In this document: in pieces, positions 35,641 through 45,084 of the stretch
How the letters are laid out: the number at the start of each line of letters is the position of its first letter
Numbering within the stretch: position 1 is the stretch's first letter
Notes under the pieces: model-generated
Database searches by the model: none
What the model was told of the DNA's origin: nothing
What the model saw: only the letters and a program-made list of their open reading frames with translations
Program-made: the position numbers and the translations under genes
Origin: Casimicrobium huifangae
GTDB lineage: Bacteria; Pseudomonadota; Gammaproteobacteria; Burkholderiales; Casimicrobiaceae
Assembly (NCBI RefSeq): GCF_009746125.1
Contig: NZ_CP041352.1
Coordinates: 2,588,436-2,652,435, forward strand
DNA length: 64,000 bases
Direction: 5' to 3'

Positions 35641-38259
35641 TCACGGCAACAGCGCCAGACCACACTGCCCATTCAGATAAGTGCGGATCAGCGGCCAGGT
35701 GTTGCGCGTCGCGGCCGGCCCCAGCGCGCCGGTGATGACAGCGTCACCGGTCAAGCCAAGCAAGGCACGCACAAGCAACAGGCCGTCGGTGCTGGCCAGC
35801 ACTTGCCCGTCGCCATCAATGTCGAACGCCAACGGCGGCCCGGAGGGGGTATTTTGGGTGTCGATGAAGCTTGCGATGGCGCCACCGGTCGTGCGGCTGG
35901 CGCACGCCCGGAACGACTGGCCCACCACCAGGGCCGAGCCTGTCATGCCAGCAAGACGGCGCACCGCCAGCAGCGAGTCAGTGCTGTCGACCAGACCGTC
36001 GCCGTCGATATCGACGCTGCACGTGCTGCCGGCGACGTAGCCGCCGCAGTGGTACAGCCGCAGATTGAAACTGCCGGTGGCATCGGCAGAGCTGCCGTAG
36101 GTGGTGGCATCGATGTAGTGGGTGCCGGTCTGGGTGAGCTGGTGCTGCACGATCCGCGAATTGCGGTTCACGGTCGATACGATGTCGTCGTTCTCGGCCA
36201 GCACGCGCTTGTCGGGCCCGAGCAGATAGACATAGGTGTCGAGCACATTGGGCGCTGCGGTGGTGCTGGTCATGTCGATTGACACGACGTCACCCGCGTT
36301 GCCTGCAAAACTGTAGCGCACGGTGTTGAACGCCGGGCCGCGCACGCCGCCGTGGCAATAGTTTTCCGGATGGTCAACGTCGAGGCTGCCGCTCTTGGTC
36401 TCGCCAAACAGAATCGGCGTGACCGAGTTGCAATCGACCTCGTTGATCGTTACGTTGATCGACGCCGGCGCCACGATTTGCGTTCCACCGGAGATCGTGT
36501 AGAGGCGCAGCGCGAAGGCGCGTGTGCCCTGCTCGCCGCTGCGGGCGATGATGGGCACCGTCACCGTACGGTCACTGACGTCGTTGGCCGCCCAGGTGAG
36601 CGTGGTTGAACTTGGCGTGCCGTAATCCACGCCCGCGAGCGCCGTTCCGGGGTCGGCGACCACGCCGACGGTGACCGCCTGCGACGGGTTGCCAATGCGA
36701 CTCACCGTCACCACCAGGTTGCCGTCGTTCTCGCGCAGCGTCACTGCGGGCTCGTTCCAGCCGATGCGGACGACGCTGCCAGTCAAGGCATCCAGCGAGC
36801 GCCGGGCATCCAGCAGGCCGGCACCGCAGATGCTGGTGGTACAGGTGCTGCCCACCGGGAAGGGACGCGCGGCGGACTTCAGCGCCAGTGCCACCTGATT
36901 GACGTTGAGCGCGGGCATCAGCGCGCGCATCAGGCCAACCGCTGCAGTGACGTGCGGCGCGGCCATCGATGTGCCGCTCTTGAAGCAGGAGACATTGGTG
37001 CTGCCCGCACCGCCTGTAGAAAGAATATCGACGCCAGGTGCCGTGATCACCACGCCAGCGCCGTAATTGCTGAATGACGCTTTTGCACCCAGGGTATCGG
37101 CCGCCGCGACCGCGACAACGCCTCGGCAGTTGGCCGGCGCGAAAATCGCAACATCCTGATTGGTGTTACCGGCCGCAGCCACCGGCACCACCGCAGCCGC
37201 ACGCAAGGCATCGACCGCCTCCTGATAGGCAGGTCCGCAGGAGCCGCCGGATGCACCGAAGCTCATATTGACGGCGACCGGAATATTGGGATTGACCGCG
37301 ACACCGGGCACCGTATCGCCGGCCATCCAGTGCATCGCGTCAATCGCATCGGCATCGGTGCCGCTGTAGCTGAGCGCACGAGCAATAAGAAGCTTGCTGT
37401 CAGGTGCACCGCCCGCAATCCCAACACCGAGACCGGCGAACGCTGTCCGTGCACCGATGGTGCCTGCCACGTGCGTCCCGTGCCCGCACGTACTGGGCAG
37501 CTGCTCGGGGTCATCGTCACGGCCGTCGCCATCTCCTGGCGTTTCGGGTGTCGAATAAAAGTCATAGCCACCGTTCGGGAACAGCGGATCCCGCCGCAAC
37601 TGTCCCACAATCTCCTCGTTGCTGCCCGAGATACCGGCATCGATCACGCCGATTGTTTGACTGGCCGCGCCGCGGGTGATGTCCCACGCCGACACAAAGT
37701 TGGCGCCCTCTGCCGATCCCGGCACGTACTGAAAGCCCCATTGCGACGGAAAATCCGGATCGGTAGGCACCGCCTGCGGCCGAATGGTGCGATTCGGCGC
37801 TGCATAGCGCACCCCTTCCAGACGCGACACTGTCGCCGCCATCGCCTCGGCGTCACCCAACCCCATCGGCTGGTCGAAGCGCAACAGTTCGGCGCCACTC
37901 GCCAGCGTGCGCACATACGACACCCGCACCCCAATCGGGGCCAGCAGCGAACTGATTCGCGCCAGACGCGTTTCACGCAGCGCTGCGGCCGGCAACGCGA
38001 GACCAGCGTCGGCTTCAAACTTGACGATCAGGCCCAGCACGTCCCGCGCATCCGTCGCCTTGGCACTGTTGCCGGATGGCGAGTTCACCGTCTTCGGCGC
38101 CGCCGCGCCAGCAACCCCTGCTGCCAGCACCACGACCGCGAGCAACAGCGCTGAAACTGATCGCACGGGCGACCGGGAGCCAGGTGCTCCAGACACCATC
38201 GTGCTGCCAACCCGCTGCCCGAGTCCTAGAAATTCGCGCCGCAGGTCGTGTTCAGCCAT
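35641..38259 (-). CDS. Secreted S8 (subtilisin-like) serine protease with C-terminal dockerin-like repeats
   Basis: 872 aa. The signal segment is SVSALLLAVVVLAAGVAGAAAPK (34-56). The ATG at 38199 (residue 21) may be the true start, since the first 20 residues overlap the upstream gene. The catalytic triad is complete: D207 in GVIDAGIS, H260 in CGHGTHVAGT, S431 in SGTSMAAPH, with N365 in AAAGNTN. Then come a Calx-beta-like domain (about 495-600), a PPC-like domain (about 620-735) and two EF-hand/dockerin-like repeats (DIDGDGLVDSTDSLLAVRRLAG near 750 and DIDGDGQVLASTDGLLLVRALLG near 810). Exported degradative enzyme; paired with the M10 protease upstream. Confidence 0.92.
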   Translation of the reverse strand: MAEHDLRREFLGLGQRVGSTMVSGAPGSRSPVRSVSALLLAVVVLAAGVAGAAAPKTVNSPSGNSAKATDARDVLGLIVKFEADAGLALPAAALRETRLARISSLLAPIGVRVSYVRTLASGAELLRFDQPMGLGDAEAMAATVSRLEGVRYAAPNRTIRPQAVPTDPDFPSQWGFQYVPGSAEGANFVSAWDITRGAASQTIGVIDAGISGSNEEIVGQLRRDPLFPNGGYDFYSTPETPGDGDGRDDDPEQLPSTCGHGTHVAGTIGARTAFAGLGVGIAGGAPDSKLLIARALSYSGTDADAIDAMHWMAGDTVPGVAVNPNIPVAVNMSFGASGGSCGPAYQEAVDALRAAAVVPVAAAGNTNQDVAIFAPANCRGVVAVAAADTLGAKASFSNYGAGVVITAPGVDILSTGGAGSTNVSCFKSGTSMAAPHVTAAVGLMRALMPALNVNQVALALKSAARPFPVGSTCTTSICGAGLLDARRSLDALTGSVVRIGWNEPAVTLRENDGNLVVTVSRIGNPSQAVTVGVVADPGTALAGVDYGTPSSTTLTWAANDVSDRTVTVPIIARSGEQGTRAFALRLYTISGGTQIVAPASINVTINEVDCNSVTPILFGETKSGSLDVDHPENYCHGGVRGPAFNTVRYSFAGNAGDVVSIDMTSTTAAPNVLDTYVYLLGPDKRVLAENDDIVSTVNRNSRIVQHQLTQTGTHYIDATTYGSSADATGSFNLRLYHCGGYVAGSTCSVDIDGDGLVDSTDSLLAVRRLAGMTGSALVVGQSFRACASRTTGGAIASFIDTQNTPSGPPLAFDIDGDGQVLASTDGLLLVRALLGLTGDAVITGALGPAATRNTWPLIRTYLNGQCGLALLP

Positions 38260-39599
38260 GACTGGATGTTAGTCCATGAAGTTCGGCTCGCTCCGCCTTC
38301 AGACGCAAGCCCGAGGCCGTTGGTCACCGCAGAACCGGTGAGTCCGAGCATGGCGCGCAGGATCACCGCACCATCTGTCGCGGGCAGCGTCGCGCTGCCG
38401 CCGGTGGCGTTGTAACCCGCAGCGTTGTAGCTTGCGTTCGTCGCCGCATAGATTGCGCTGGCAGTCGTATTCGCGGCGCATGTGCCCGCGAGGCCCGCAA
38501 ATGCAGATTGCCCGAAACCCAACATGCGCCGCATGATCGCGACACCATCCGTAGCCGCATCGAACAGACCATTGTTGTCCACGTCAAGGTTGCAACCAGG
38601 CACGCCGCTGCTGGCGGACACATTGCGCGTGACGGCGGAAGTGACATTGGCGAACGACTGCGCGGGAATCCGGTTGCTGCCCACCATCGGTGAATGCAGC
38701 CGGCCGGTCCATCCGCTGGGCACCGTGCAGCTATACGCCCCGGAGGCATTTGACGCGGTGCAACTCACGCCAGCCGAAGGTTGCGCGCAGAAACTGACAC
38801 CGGCCACACCGGCAGCGCCATTGGTGATGGTGCCGGAGATGGTTGGCAAAGCCGTCGCCGGGCCATAAATATTCACGCAGCCCGCGATGTCGTCTGCCTG
38901 CAGATTGCTCTGCGCTACATACGAAGTTAGCGGCGGCCCTGACATCACGACATTGGAAACGTCAGAGTGCTTGAGCCCGAGCAGATGTCCCAATTCGTGG
39001 ACGATGGTGACGGCCAAATCGGGGTTGTACGTGTTGTTGAGCGCAACATCCCCTTCAATGATCGGGCCTGGCTCAGGCAAACTCCAACCGATGCCGGCGA
39101 CGCCAGTTTGTGGGGCCGACTGCGCTTGCCAGCCAACGACATTCACGCCGTCAAAAGTCGGAGAAGGATTGACCAGCGTGGGAGTTGCCGTCGACGTCCC
39201 GTCATAGATGAAGGTCACATTGCAGACTGCAGTCCACTTTGCCATGGCGGTCTGAATCACCGCCAGTGCCGCCGCAGAACTGGCCACGATACTGCCAGGC
39301 CGACCGCTGTCGTTGTAGCGCCAGTGCACGATGCCGCCGGGCCATCCCGTGGTCTCCGTATAACGAATGAACTTCGGTTCGTCATCCGCAGCATCGAATC
39401 GCCTTGATCGCAACTGCGCGGGTCTGGGCGCAGCCTCGCCGGATGTCTCGCCACGAACCGTAGCGTCGCGCTCGTCCAGCCGAACGGCTTGCGTACTCGC
39501 GAGCACGCAAACGGGTAACAAGCAGGTTGCGGCGAAAAGCAGCGAAGCGCGGAGACAGTGCATCAACAGCCGGCACCCATGTTTGTATGCTGGAAGCAT
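38226..39599 (-). CDS. Secreted matrixin-like (M10) zinc metalloprotease with dockerin-like repeats
   Basis: 457 aa. Signal peptide [23 protein letters not shown], best started at the ATG of residue 13 (39563). The zinc site is [11 protein letters not shown] (201-211) with the Met-turn NVVM at 216-219, so it is a metzincin of the matrixin type. After a carboxypeptidase-regulatory-like beta domain (about 255-320) there are two dockerin-like repeats ([23 protein letters not shown] about 338-360, [15 protein letters not shown] about 410-424), the same type as in the S8 protease just downstream. Its 3' end overlaps the longest S8 frame by 34 bp; the two are probably one operon. Confidence 0.9.
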   Translation of the reverse strand: MLPAYKHGCRLLMHCLRASLLFAATCLLPVCVLASTQAVRLDERDATVRGETSGEAAPRPAQLRSRRFDAADDEPKFIRYTETTGWPGGIVHWRYNDSGRPGSIVASSAAALAVIQTAMAKWTAVCNVTFIYDGTSTATPTLVNPSPTFDGVNVVGWQAQSAPQTGVAGIGWSLPEPGPIIEGDVALNNTYNPDLAVTIVHELGHLLGLKHSDVSNVVMSGPPLTSYVAQSNLQADDIAGCVNIYGPATALPTISGTITNGAAGVAGVSFCAQPSAGVSCTASNASGAYSCTVPSGWTGRLHSPMVGSNRIPAQSFANVTSAVTRNVSASSGVPGCNLDVDNNGLFDAATDGVAIMRRMLGFGQSAFAGLAGTCAANTTASAIYAATNASYNAAGYNATGGSATLPATDGAVILRAMLGLTGSAVTNGLGLASEGGASRTSWTNIQSWLNTTCGANF

Positions 39600-39701
39600 A
39601 TTTTAGATTCAGAGCAGACTGCACGACAACGCCACGCACGGCATCTCGGGCGGGGCCATGGGACAGCTAAACTGTCATTGCATCCCCTGCTCTGTGCCAC
39701 C

Positions 39702-40865
39702 GTGATCATCCACTCCCTCCTCGACACCGACCTCTACAAGTTCACCATGATGCAGGCGGTGCTGCACCAGTTTCCCGGTGCGCAGGTGGAGTACCGCTTC
39801 AAGTGCCGCAACGAGGGGGTGGCGCTGGCGCCGTTTGCCGATGAAATCAATCGTGAGGTGGATGCGCTGTGCGCCTTGCGTTTTGCCGATGATGAGCTCG
39901 ACTACCTGCGTTCATTGCGCTATGTGAAGAGCGACTTTGTCGATTTTCTGGCGCTGTTTCACTTCAACCGCAAGCACATCGACATCCGCGCTGCCGGTGA
40001 CGATCTCGCCATCGAGATCAAGGGGCCGTGGCTGCACACGATCCTGTTTGAGATCCCGATCCTCGCCATCGTCAACGAGGTCTACTTTCGCCGCACGCAG
40101 CCGGTGCCCGACCTTGAGGAAGGCCGGCGCCGCCTCGCCGCCAAACTTGATCTGGTCAACGCGCTTTCGCCAGAGCTTGGTTTTTCGTTCGCCGATTACG
40201 GCACGCGGCGCCGTTTTTCGCACACCTGGCAACGCGAGGTGCTGAGTACGGTCAAGGCCCGCACGCAGGGTGCGTTCGTAGGCACCAGCAATGCGTATTT
40301 CGCGAAAGAACTCGGTCTGCTTGCGGTGGGCACCATGGCGCACGAGTGGCTGCAGGCGGCACAGGCGCTGGGGCCGCGGCTGCGTGACTCGCAGCGCTGG
40401 GCATTCCAGAAGTGGGCGGATGAATATCGCGGCGACCTCGGAATTGCACTCTCGGACGTGGCCGGCCTGAACGCCTTCATGCGCGACTTCGACATGTACT
40501 TCTGCAAGCTGTTCGATGGCGCGCGCCATGACAGCGGCGAACCCATCGCCTGGGGTGAAGCCATCATCAGTCACTATCTGGCAAACCGTGTGGACCCGAA
40601 GACCAAATCGCTGGTGTTCAGCGACGGGCTGAGCTTTCCGCGCGCCATCGAAATCGCCCGGCACTTTCAGGGACGCGCCAAGACCGCGTTCGGCATCGGC
40701 ACCAATCTCACCAATGATCTCGGCTACACGCCGCTGCAAATCGTGCTCAAGATGGTCCGCTGCAACGGGCAGCCAGTAGCCAAACTCTCCGACACCCCGG
40801 CAAAGACGATGTGCGACGACGCGTCGTATCTGACCTACCTGAAGCAGGTGTTCGAGATCGCCTGA
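39702..40865 (+). CDS. pncB: Nicotinate phosphoribosyltransferase
   Basis: Converts nicotinate and PRPP (with ATP) to nicotinate mononucleotide in the NAD salvage route. 387 aa from the GTG at 39702, which gives the conserved start [21 protein letters not shown]; 48 further upstream codons are open but unlike the family. [10 protein letters not shown], the autophosphorylated histidine region [10 protein letters not shown], and [22 protein letters not shown] are all present. No linked NAD genes. Confidence 0.95.
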   Translation: MIIHSLLDTDLYKFTMMQAVLHQFPGAQVEYRFKCRNEGVALAPFADEINREVDALCALRFADDELDYLRSLRYVKSDFVDFLALFHFNRKHIDIRAAGDDLAIEIKGPWLHTILFEIPILAIVNEVYFRRTQPVPDLEEGRRRLAAKLDLVNALSPELGFSFADYGTRRRFSHTWQREVLSTVKARTQGAFVGTSNAYFAKELGLLAVGTMAHEWLQAAQALGPRLRDSQRWAFQKWADEYRGDLGIALSDVAGLNAFMRDFDMYFCKLFDGARHDSGEPIAWGEAIISHYLANRVDPKTKSLVFSDGLSFPRAIEIARHFQGRAKTAFGIGTNLTNDLGYTPLQIVLKMVRCNGQPVAKLSDTPAKTMCDDASYLTYLKQVFEIA

Positions 40866-41017
40866 TCGCGTGCCCTCAGACGCGTGCTTGCGCGCGCCAC
40901 GTGCATCACTGCAGCGATCATCTTTTCTGCCGGTAGCAACGTTCTGGCGCCATCGCATCGCGCGAGCAAAGCGACAGCCGCTACCCGGAAAATTCAGGGT
41001 AAACAGGAGGAATCTTC

Positions 41018-42022
41018 ATGTCGAAAGATCAGGCTGCGGTCGCCACCGTGGATCAAACGCGTCGCCAGCTATTGCTCGCCGGCGTTGGCACAGCGGGTGC
41101 CGCAGCGTTTCCCGCGTGGGCTGCCGAGTACCCCGAGCGCCCCATCACCTTCATCTGCCCCTGGCCCGCCGGCGGCACTGCCGACCAGACCATGCGTGCA
41201 CTCTGCGTCGCTGCGGCGAAGGTGCTCGGACAAAGCATCGTGGTGGAAAACCGTGTCGGTGCCTCGGGCATGCTGGGTGCCAAGGCAATGGCCAGCGCCA
41301 AAGCGGACGGCTATACCATCGGCCAGATTCCGATTTCGGTGACCCGCTTTTCGCAGCTCGGCACCATCGCACCGGACCCGCTGAAAGACTTCACCTACCT
41401 TGCCCGTACGTCCGGGCAGGTGTTCGGGATCGCAGTGCAGGCGAACGCACCGTGGAAGACGCTCAACGAATTCGTCGCCCATGCCAAAGCCAATCCGGGT
41501 GCGGTGACCTACGCGCACGCTGGCGTTGGTGGTGCCACCCATGTTGGCATGGAGGAATTCGCGCTGGCGGCGAGCGCACAGTTCCGCCACATCCCGTTCA
41601 AGGGTGGCGCCGAGGCGCTGCAGGCACTGATCGGCGGCCATGTCGATGCACTGGCGGACTCCAGCTCCTGGGCGCCACACGTCGAATCCGGCAAACTGCG
41701 GCTGCTCGCCACCTGGGGCGAGACGCGGGTGCCGCGCTTCAAGGACGCGCCCACGCTGAAGGACGCCGGCTACAACGTGGTGGTCGATGCGCCCAACGGC
41801 ATCGGCGCGCCGAAAGGCCTGGATCCGGCGATCACCAAAAAACTCCGCGACGCGTTCCGCATTGCGGTGGCCAGCCCCGAGTTCAAGTCCGCGTGCGACA
41901 AGATTGACGCACCAGTGCTCTACCTTGACGGCCCCGACTACGAGAAATATGTCATGACCATGATGCAGCGTGAAAAGCTGTTGATCGAGCGCCTCAAGCT
42001 CAAGGAATTGATCAAGAGCTAG
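41018..42022 (+). CDS. Bug/TctC-family solute-binding protein with Tat-type signal
   Basis: 334 aa. Unlike the copy at 31527 it begins with a twin-arginine signal (TRRQLLLAGVGTAGAAAFPAWA, about 14-35). The Bug signature follows: ICPWPAGGTADQTMRALC, VENRVGASGMLGAKAMASAKADGYT and FKGGAEALQALIGGHVDAL. The ribosome site is CAGGAGG about 9 nt upstream. It lies 85 bp ahead of a UxaA-family dehydratase and an MFS carrier on the same strand, so its ligand may be a sugar acid or other hydroxy acid. That is inference from context. Confidence 0.92.
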   Translation: MSKDQAAVATVDQTRRQLLLAGVGTAGAAAFPAWAAEYPERPITFICPWPAGGTADQTMRALCVAAAKVLGQSIVVENRVGASGMLGAKAMASAKADGYTIGQIPISVTRFSQLGTIAPDPLKDFTYLARTSGQVFGIAVQANAPWKTLNEFVAHAKANPGAVTYAHAGVGGATHVGMEEFALAASAQFRHIPFKGGAEALQALIGGHVDALADSSSWAPHVESGKLRLLATWGETRVPRFKDAPTLKDAGYNVVVDAPNGIGAPKGLDPAITKKLRDAFRIAVASPEFKSACDKIDAPVLYLDGPDYEKYVMTMMQREKLLIERLKLKELIKS

Positions 42023-42107
42023 CCGGGCTGGAGCAGTCCTGCCGCGACCTGCATTAGCCCGATGTCCGTTCGCGGGCAAGCCCGCTCCCACACCGTTGTT
42101 GCACTGA

Positions 42108-43634
42108 ATGACTTCTTCAAGCCCCCTGATCCGTCTGCACCCCACCGACAACATTCTGGTCGCCAAAGCGGCGCTCTCGCTTGGGCAGGATCTGCCTGAT
42201 CTCGGGCTCAAGGTACGCGCACAGGTGCCCGCCGGGCACAAGATCGCTGCCGCAGCAATCGCAGCGGGCACGCCGGTGCGCAAGTACAACACCGTGATCG
42301 GCATGGCTGCACGCGACATCGCGCCGGGCGAACACGTGCACACACACAACCTGCAGTTTGTCGAGTTTGACCGTGACCCGCATTTCTGTGAGGACGTGAC
42401 GCCGGTTGACTACCTGCCCGAAACGCAGCAGGCCACCTTCCTGGGCATCGTGCGTGACGATGGTCGCGTGGCCACCCGCAACTACATCGGCATTCTCTCC
42501 AGCGTGAACTGCTCAGCCACGGTGTGCCGCAAGATCGCTGAACACTTCACGGCAGAGCGTCTCGCGCCATTCCCCAACGTCGATGGTGTGGTGGCGTTTA
42601 CCCACAACACCGGCTGCGGCATGTCGACACCGAGCCTCAATTTCGACGTCTTCCGCCGCACGCTGGCGGGTTATGCGAAGCATGCCAACCTGGCGGCAGT
42701 GCTGATCATCGGCCTCGGCTGTGAACGCAATCAGGTGGGCGATCTGCTCTCTTCGCAGTCGCTGGCGACTGGCCCGACGCTGGTGCCGCTCATCATGCAG
42801 GACACTGCCGGCACCCGTGCCAGCATTCAGGCTGGCGTCGATGCGATCACCGCGATGCTGCCCGCAGCCAACGACGTGAAGCGGGTCGCAGTGAGCGCGA
42901 AGCATCTGTCGATCGGCCTGCAATGCGGCGGCTCCGATGGCTTTTCGGGCATCACCGCCAACCCGGCGCTCGGCGCTGCAATGGACATTCTGGTGCGCCA
43001 CGGCGGCACCGCGATCCTGTCGGAGACGCCCGAAATCTATGGCGTCGAGCACATGCTGACGCGTCGCGCGATGACGCCGGCGGTCGGGCAGAAACTGCTG
43101 GATCGCCTTGCATGGTGGAAGGAATATTCGCGCGGCCAGAGCGGGCAAATGAACGGCGTGGTCGTCGCCGGCAATCAGGCGGGCGGCATCGCCAATATCT
43201 TTGAAAAATCGCTGGGCTCGGCGATGAAAGGCGGCACCACGCCGCTGCAGGCGGTGTACGAATACGCCGAGCCGATTGACCAGCACGGCTTTGTGTTCAT
43301 GGATTCGCCCGGCTTCGATCCCTGCTCCGCCACCGGCCAGATTGCCAGCGGCGCCAACCTGATCTGCTTCACCACCGGTCGCGGCTCGATGTTTGGCGCC
43401 AAGCCAGTGCCGTCGATCAAGCTCGCCAGCAATACGCCGATGTTCGAGAAATTGCGTGACGACATGGACATCAACTGCGGCGTGGTGGTGGATGGCGCCT
43501 GTACCGTCGCCGAACTGGGCGAGGATATCTTTCGCGAAATTCTCGACGTCGCCTCCGGCAAACGTACGCGCAGCGAGGAACTCGGCCTGGGCGACAACGA
43601 ATTCGTGCCGTGGTCGCTGGGCATCGTTACCTGA
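42108..43634 (+). CDS. UxaA/GarD-family sugar-acid dehydratase
   Basis: 508 aa, the altronate/galactarate dehydratase family of iron-dependent hydro-lyases. An N-terminal SAF domain (about 8-95, PAGHKIAAAAIAAGTPVRKYNTVIG) is followed by the catalytic UxaA domain (about 105-505) with GIVRDDGRVATRNYIGILSSVNCS, THNTGCGM, GLGCERNQ, LQCGGSDGFSGITANP and GSMFGAKPVPSIKLASNTP. The conserved cysteines and histidine likely hold the metal. Altronate and galactarate are the known substrates; which one applies here is not decidable. It probably works with the MFS carrier downstream. Confidence 0.9.
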   Translation: MTSSSPLIRLHPTDNILVAKAALSLGQDLPDLGLKVRAQVPAGHKIAAAAIAAGTPVRKYNTVIGMAARDIAPGEHVHTHNLQFVEFDRDPHFCEDVTPVDYLPETQQATFLGIVRDDGRVATRNYIGILSSVNCSATVCRKIAEHFTAERLAPFPNVDGVVAFTHNTGCGMSTPSLNFDVFRRTLAGYAKHANLAAVLIIGLGCERNQVGDLLSSQSLATGPTLVPLIMQDTAGTRASIQAGVDAITAMLPAANDVKRVAVSAKHLSIGLQCGGSDGFSGITANPALGAAMDILVRHGGTAILSETPEIYGVEHMLTRRAMTPAVGQKLLDRLAWWKEYSRGQSGQMNGVVVAGNQAGGIANIFEKSLGSAMKGGTTPLQAVYEYAEPIDQHGFVFMDSPGFDPCSATGQIASGANLICFTTGRGSMFGAKPVPSIKLASNTPMFEKLRDDMDINCGVVVDGACTVAELGEDIFREILDVASGKRTRSEELGLGDNEFVPWSLGIVT

Positions 43635-43763
43635 CCGTAGATATTTAGGCGCTGCTCTGGCAGCGCATTGCCGCGTCCCCGCCCGTTTGCGGGCAAGCAC
43701 ACTCCTCTCTCAAGGCCGAACCAGGCGCGGCGGGCGGCAAGCTCGCCGCGCTACCATCTCCGC

Positions 43764-44954
43764 ATGAGCTTCGCACCAGACCAGCGCCGCACCGTTTTTC
43801 TGCTTGCCCTCTGTCAGGGCCTGCTGCTGACCAATACGGTCATCCTGATGGCGGTGAACGCCCTGACCGGCTACATGCTGGCCGACAACAAGATTCTCGC
43901 CACATTGCCGGCGATGACTTACGTGATCGGCAGCGCGATTTCGGCGATGCCCGCCGCGTCGTTCATGCGCAGGCGCGGCCGGCGCCGGGGCTTCATGACC
44001 GGCAGCCTGCTGGCGATGCTCGGCGCCGTCATCTGTGCGGTGGCCGTGATGGCCAGGTCGTTCTGGGGCCTGTGCCTCGGCACTTTTTTCATCGGCTGCT
44101 ACAACGCCACTGGCGGCTTCTACCGCTTTGCCGCCGCTGATGCGGTGACCGGGCCGGACAAGGCACGGGCTATCTCGCTGGTGTTGGCGGGTGGCATTGT
44201 CGGCGGCCTGATCGGGCCGGAGAGCTCGAAGCTGACCAAGGACTGGCTGGCTGTCACCTATGCTGGCACTTATCTCTCGCTGGTGGCCTTCGCCATCGTC
44301 GCGATGGTCGTACAGTCGCGGCTGAAGCTGCCGGCGCTGGGCATCGACACGAGCGATGAACCGGCCCGGCCGTTGGGCGAAATCGCACGGCAGCCGAAAT
44401 TCATCGTCGCGGCGCTGTCGGCAGCGCTGGGCTACGGCGTCATGAACTTGCTGATGGTGGCGACGCCGCTGGCGATGAATTTTTGCGGTCATCCGTTCAA
44501 GGAGGGCGTATTCGTGCTCGAGTGGCACGTGGTGGGCATGTTTGCGCCAAGCTTCTTCACCGGCAACCTGATCAAGCGCTTCGGCGCGCTGCAGATCATC
44601 ATCGTCGGCTGCCTGCTGAATTTCGTGACGCTCGGCATCGATCTGTCCGGCACCACCGTGGCGCATTTCTGGTTCGGCCTGTTTGTCCTTGGCGTCGGCT
44701 GGAACTTCATGTTCATCGGCGGCACCGCGTTGCTGACCGAGACCTATCGGCCGTCCGAAAAGACGCGCGTTCAGGGTTTCAACGACATGCTGGTGTTCGG
44801 CACCATGGCGGTGTCGTCGTCCAGTGCCGGCGTGCTGGTGAACGCACGCGGCTGGGAGATCGTCAATTACACGGCAGCGCCGTTCATTGCCATCGCCCTG
44901 ATCGCGGCGCTTTGGCTGGCCATCCGATCGCGGCGAAGCGATGCCGGCGCTTAG
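43764..44954 (+). CDS. MFS transporter
   Basis: 396 aa with twelve hydrophobic segments, starting at MSFAPDQRRTVFLLALCQG; 32 upstream open codons are basic and unlike a carrier. MRRRGRRRGFMTGSLLAMLGAV is the cytoplasmic loop 2-3 motif, and the central loop (about 195-215) divides two six-helix bundles. The N-terminal half resembles YfjaA/YcaD-like carriers of unknown substrate. Position after the sugar-acid dehydratase suggests a related solute. Confidence 0.88.
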   Translation: MSFAPDQRRTVFLLALCQGLLLTNTVILMAVNALTGYMLADNKILATLPAMTYVIGSAISAMPAASFMRRRGRRRGFMTGSLLAMLGAVICAVAVMARSFWGLCLGTFFIGCYNATGGFYRFAAADAVTGPDKARAISLVLAGGIVGGLIGPESSKLTKDWLAVTYAGTYLSLVAFAIVAMVVQSRLKLPALGIDTSDEPARPLGEIARQPKFIVAALSAALGYGVMNLLMVATPLAMNFCGHPFKEGVFVLEWHVVGMFAPSFFTGNLIKRFGALQIIIVGCLLNFVTLGIDLSGTTVAHFWFGLFVLGVGWNFMFIGGTALLTETYRPSEKTRVQGFNDMLVFGTMAVSSSSAGVLVNARGWEIVNYTAAPFIAIALIAALWLAIRSRRSDAGA

Positions 44955-45084
44955 GGGGAGGCGACATTGCACGGCAGTGCAAATTGGTGTGCACCTTCAG
45001 CCCGCCGCATGTCATACTTGTTTACGTTAGTAAATTCACGACAGACTGCCGGAAAGGTGGCGGCGACTGCGGCACCGAAACACC

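Noticed and set aside
38200-38259. RREFLG near the S8 protease N-terminus as a twin-arginine signal
   Set aside because: No hydrophobic core follows within the needed distance; the real signal segment begins about 25 residues later and looks Sec-type.
41069-42349. 426-codon open frame antisense to the Tat-signal Bug gene and running on into the dehydratase
   Set aside because: Shadow of two well-supported genes; no family resemblance.
43710-44972. 420-codon open frame antisense to the MFS gene
   Set aside because: Extremely rich in Arg, Gln and His with no hydrophobic segments; the opposite strand encodes a clear 12-helix carrier.
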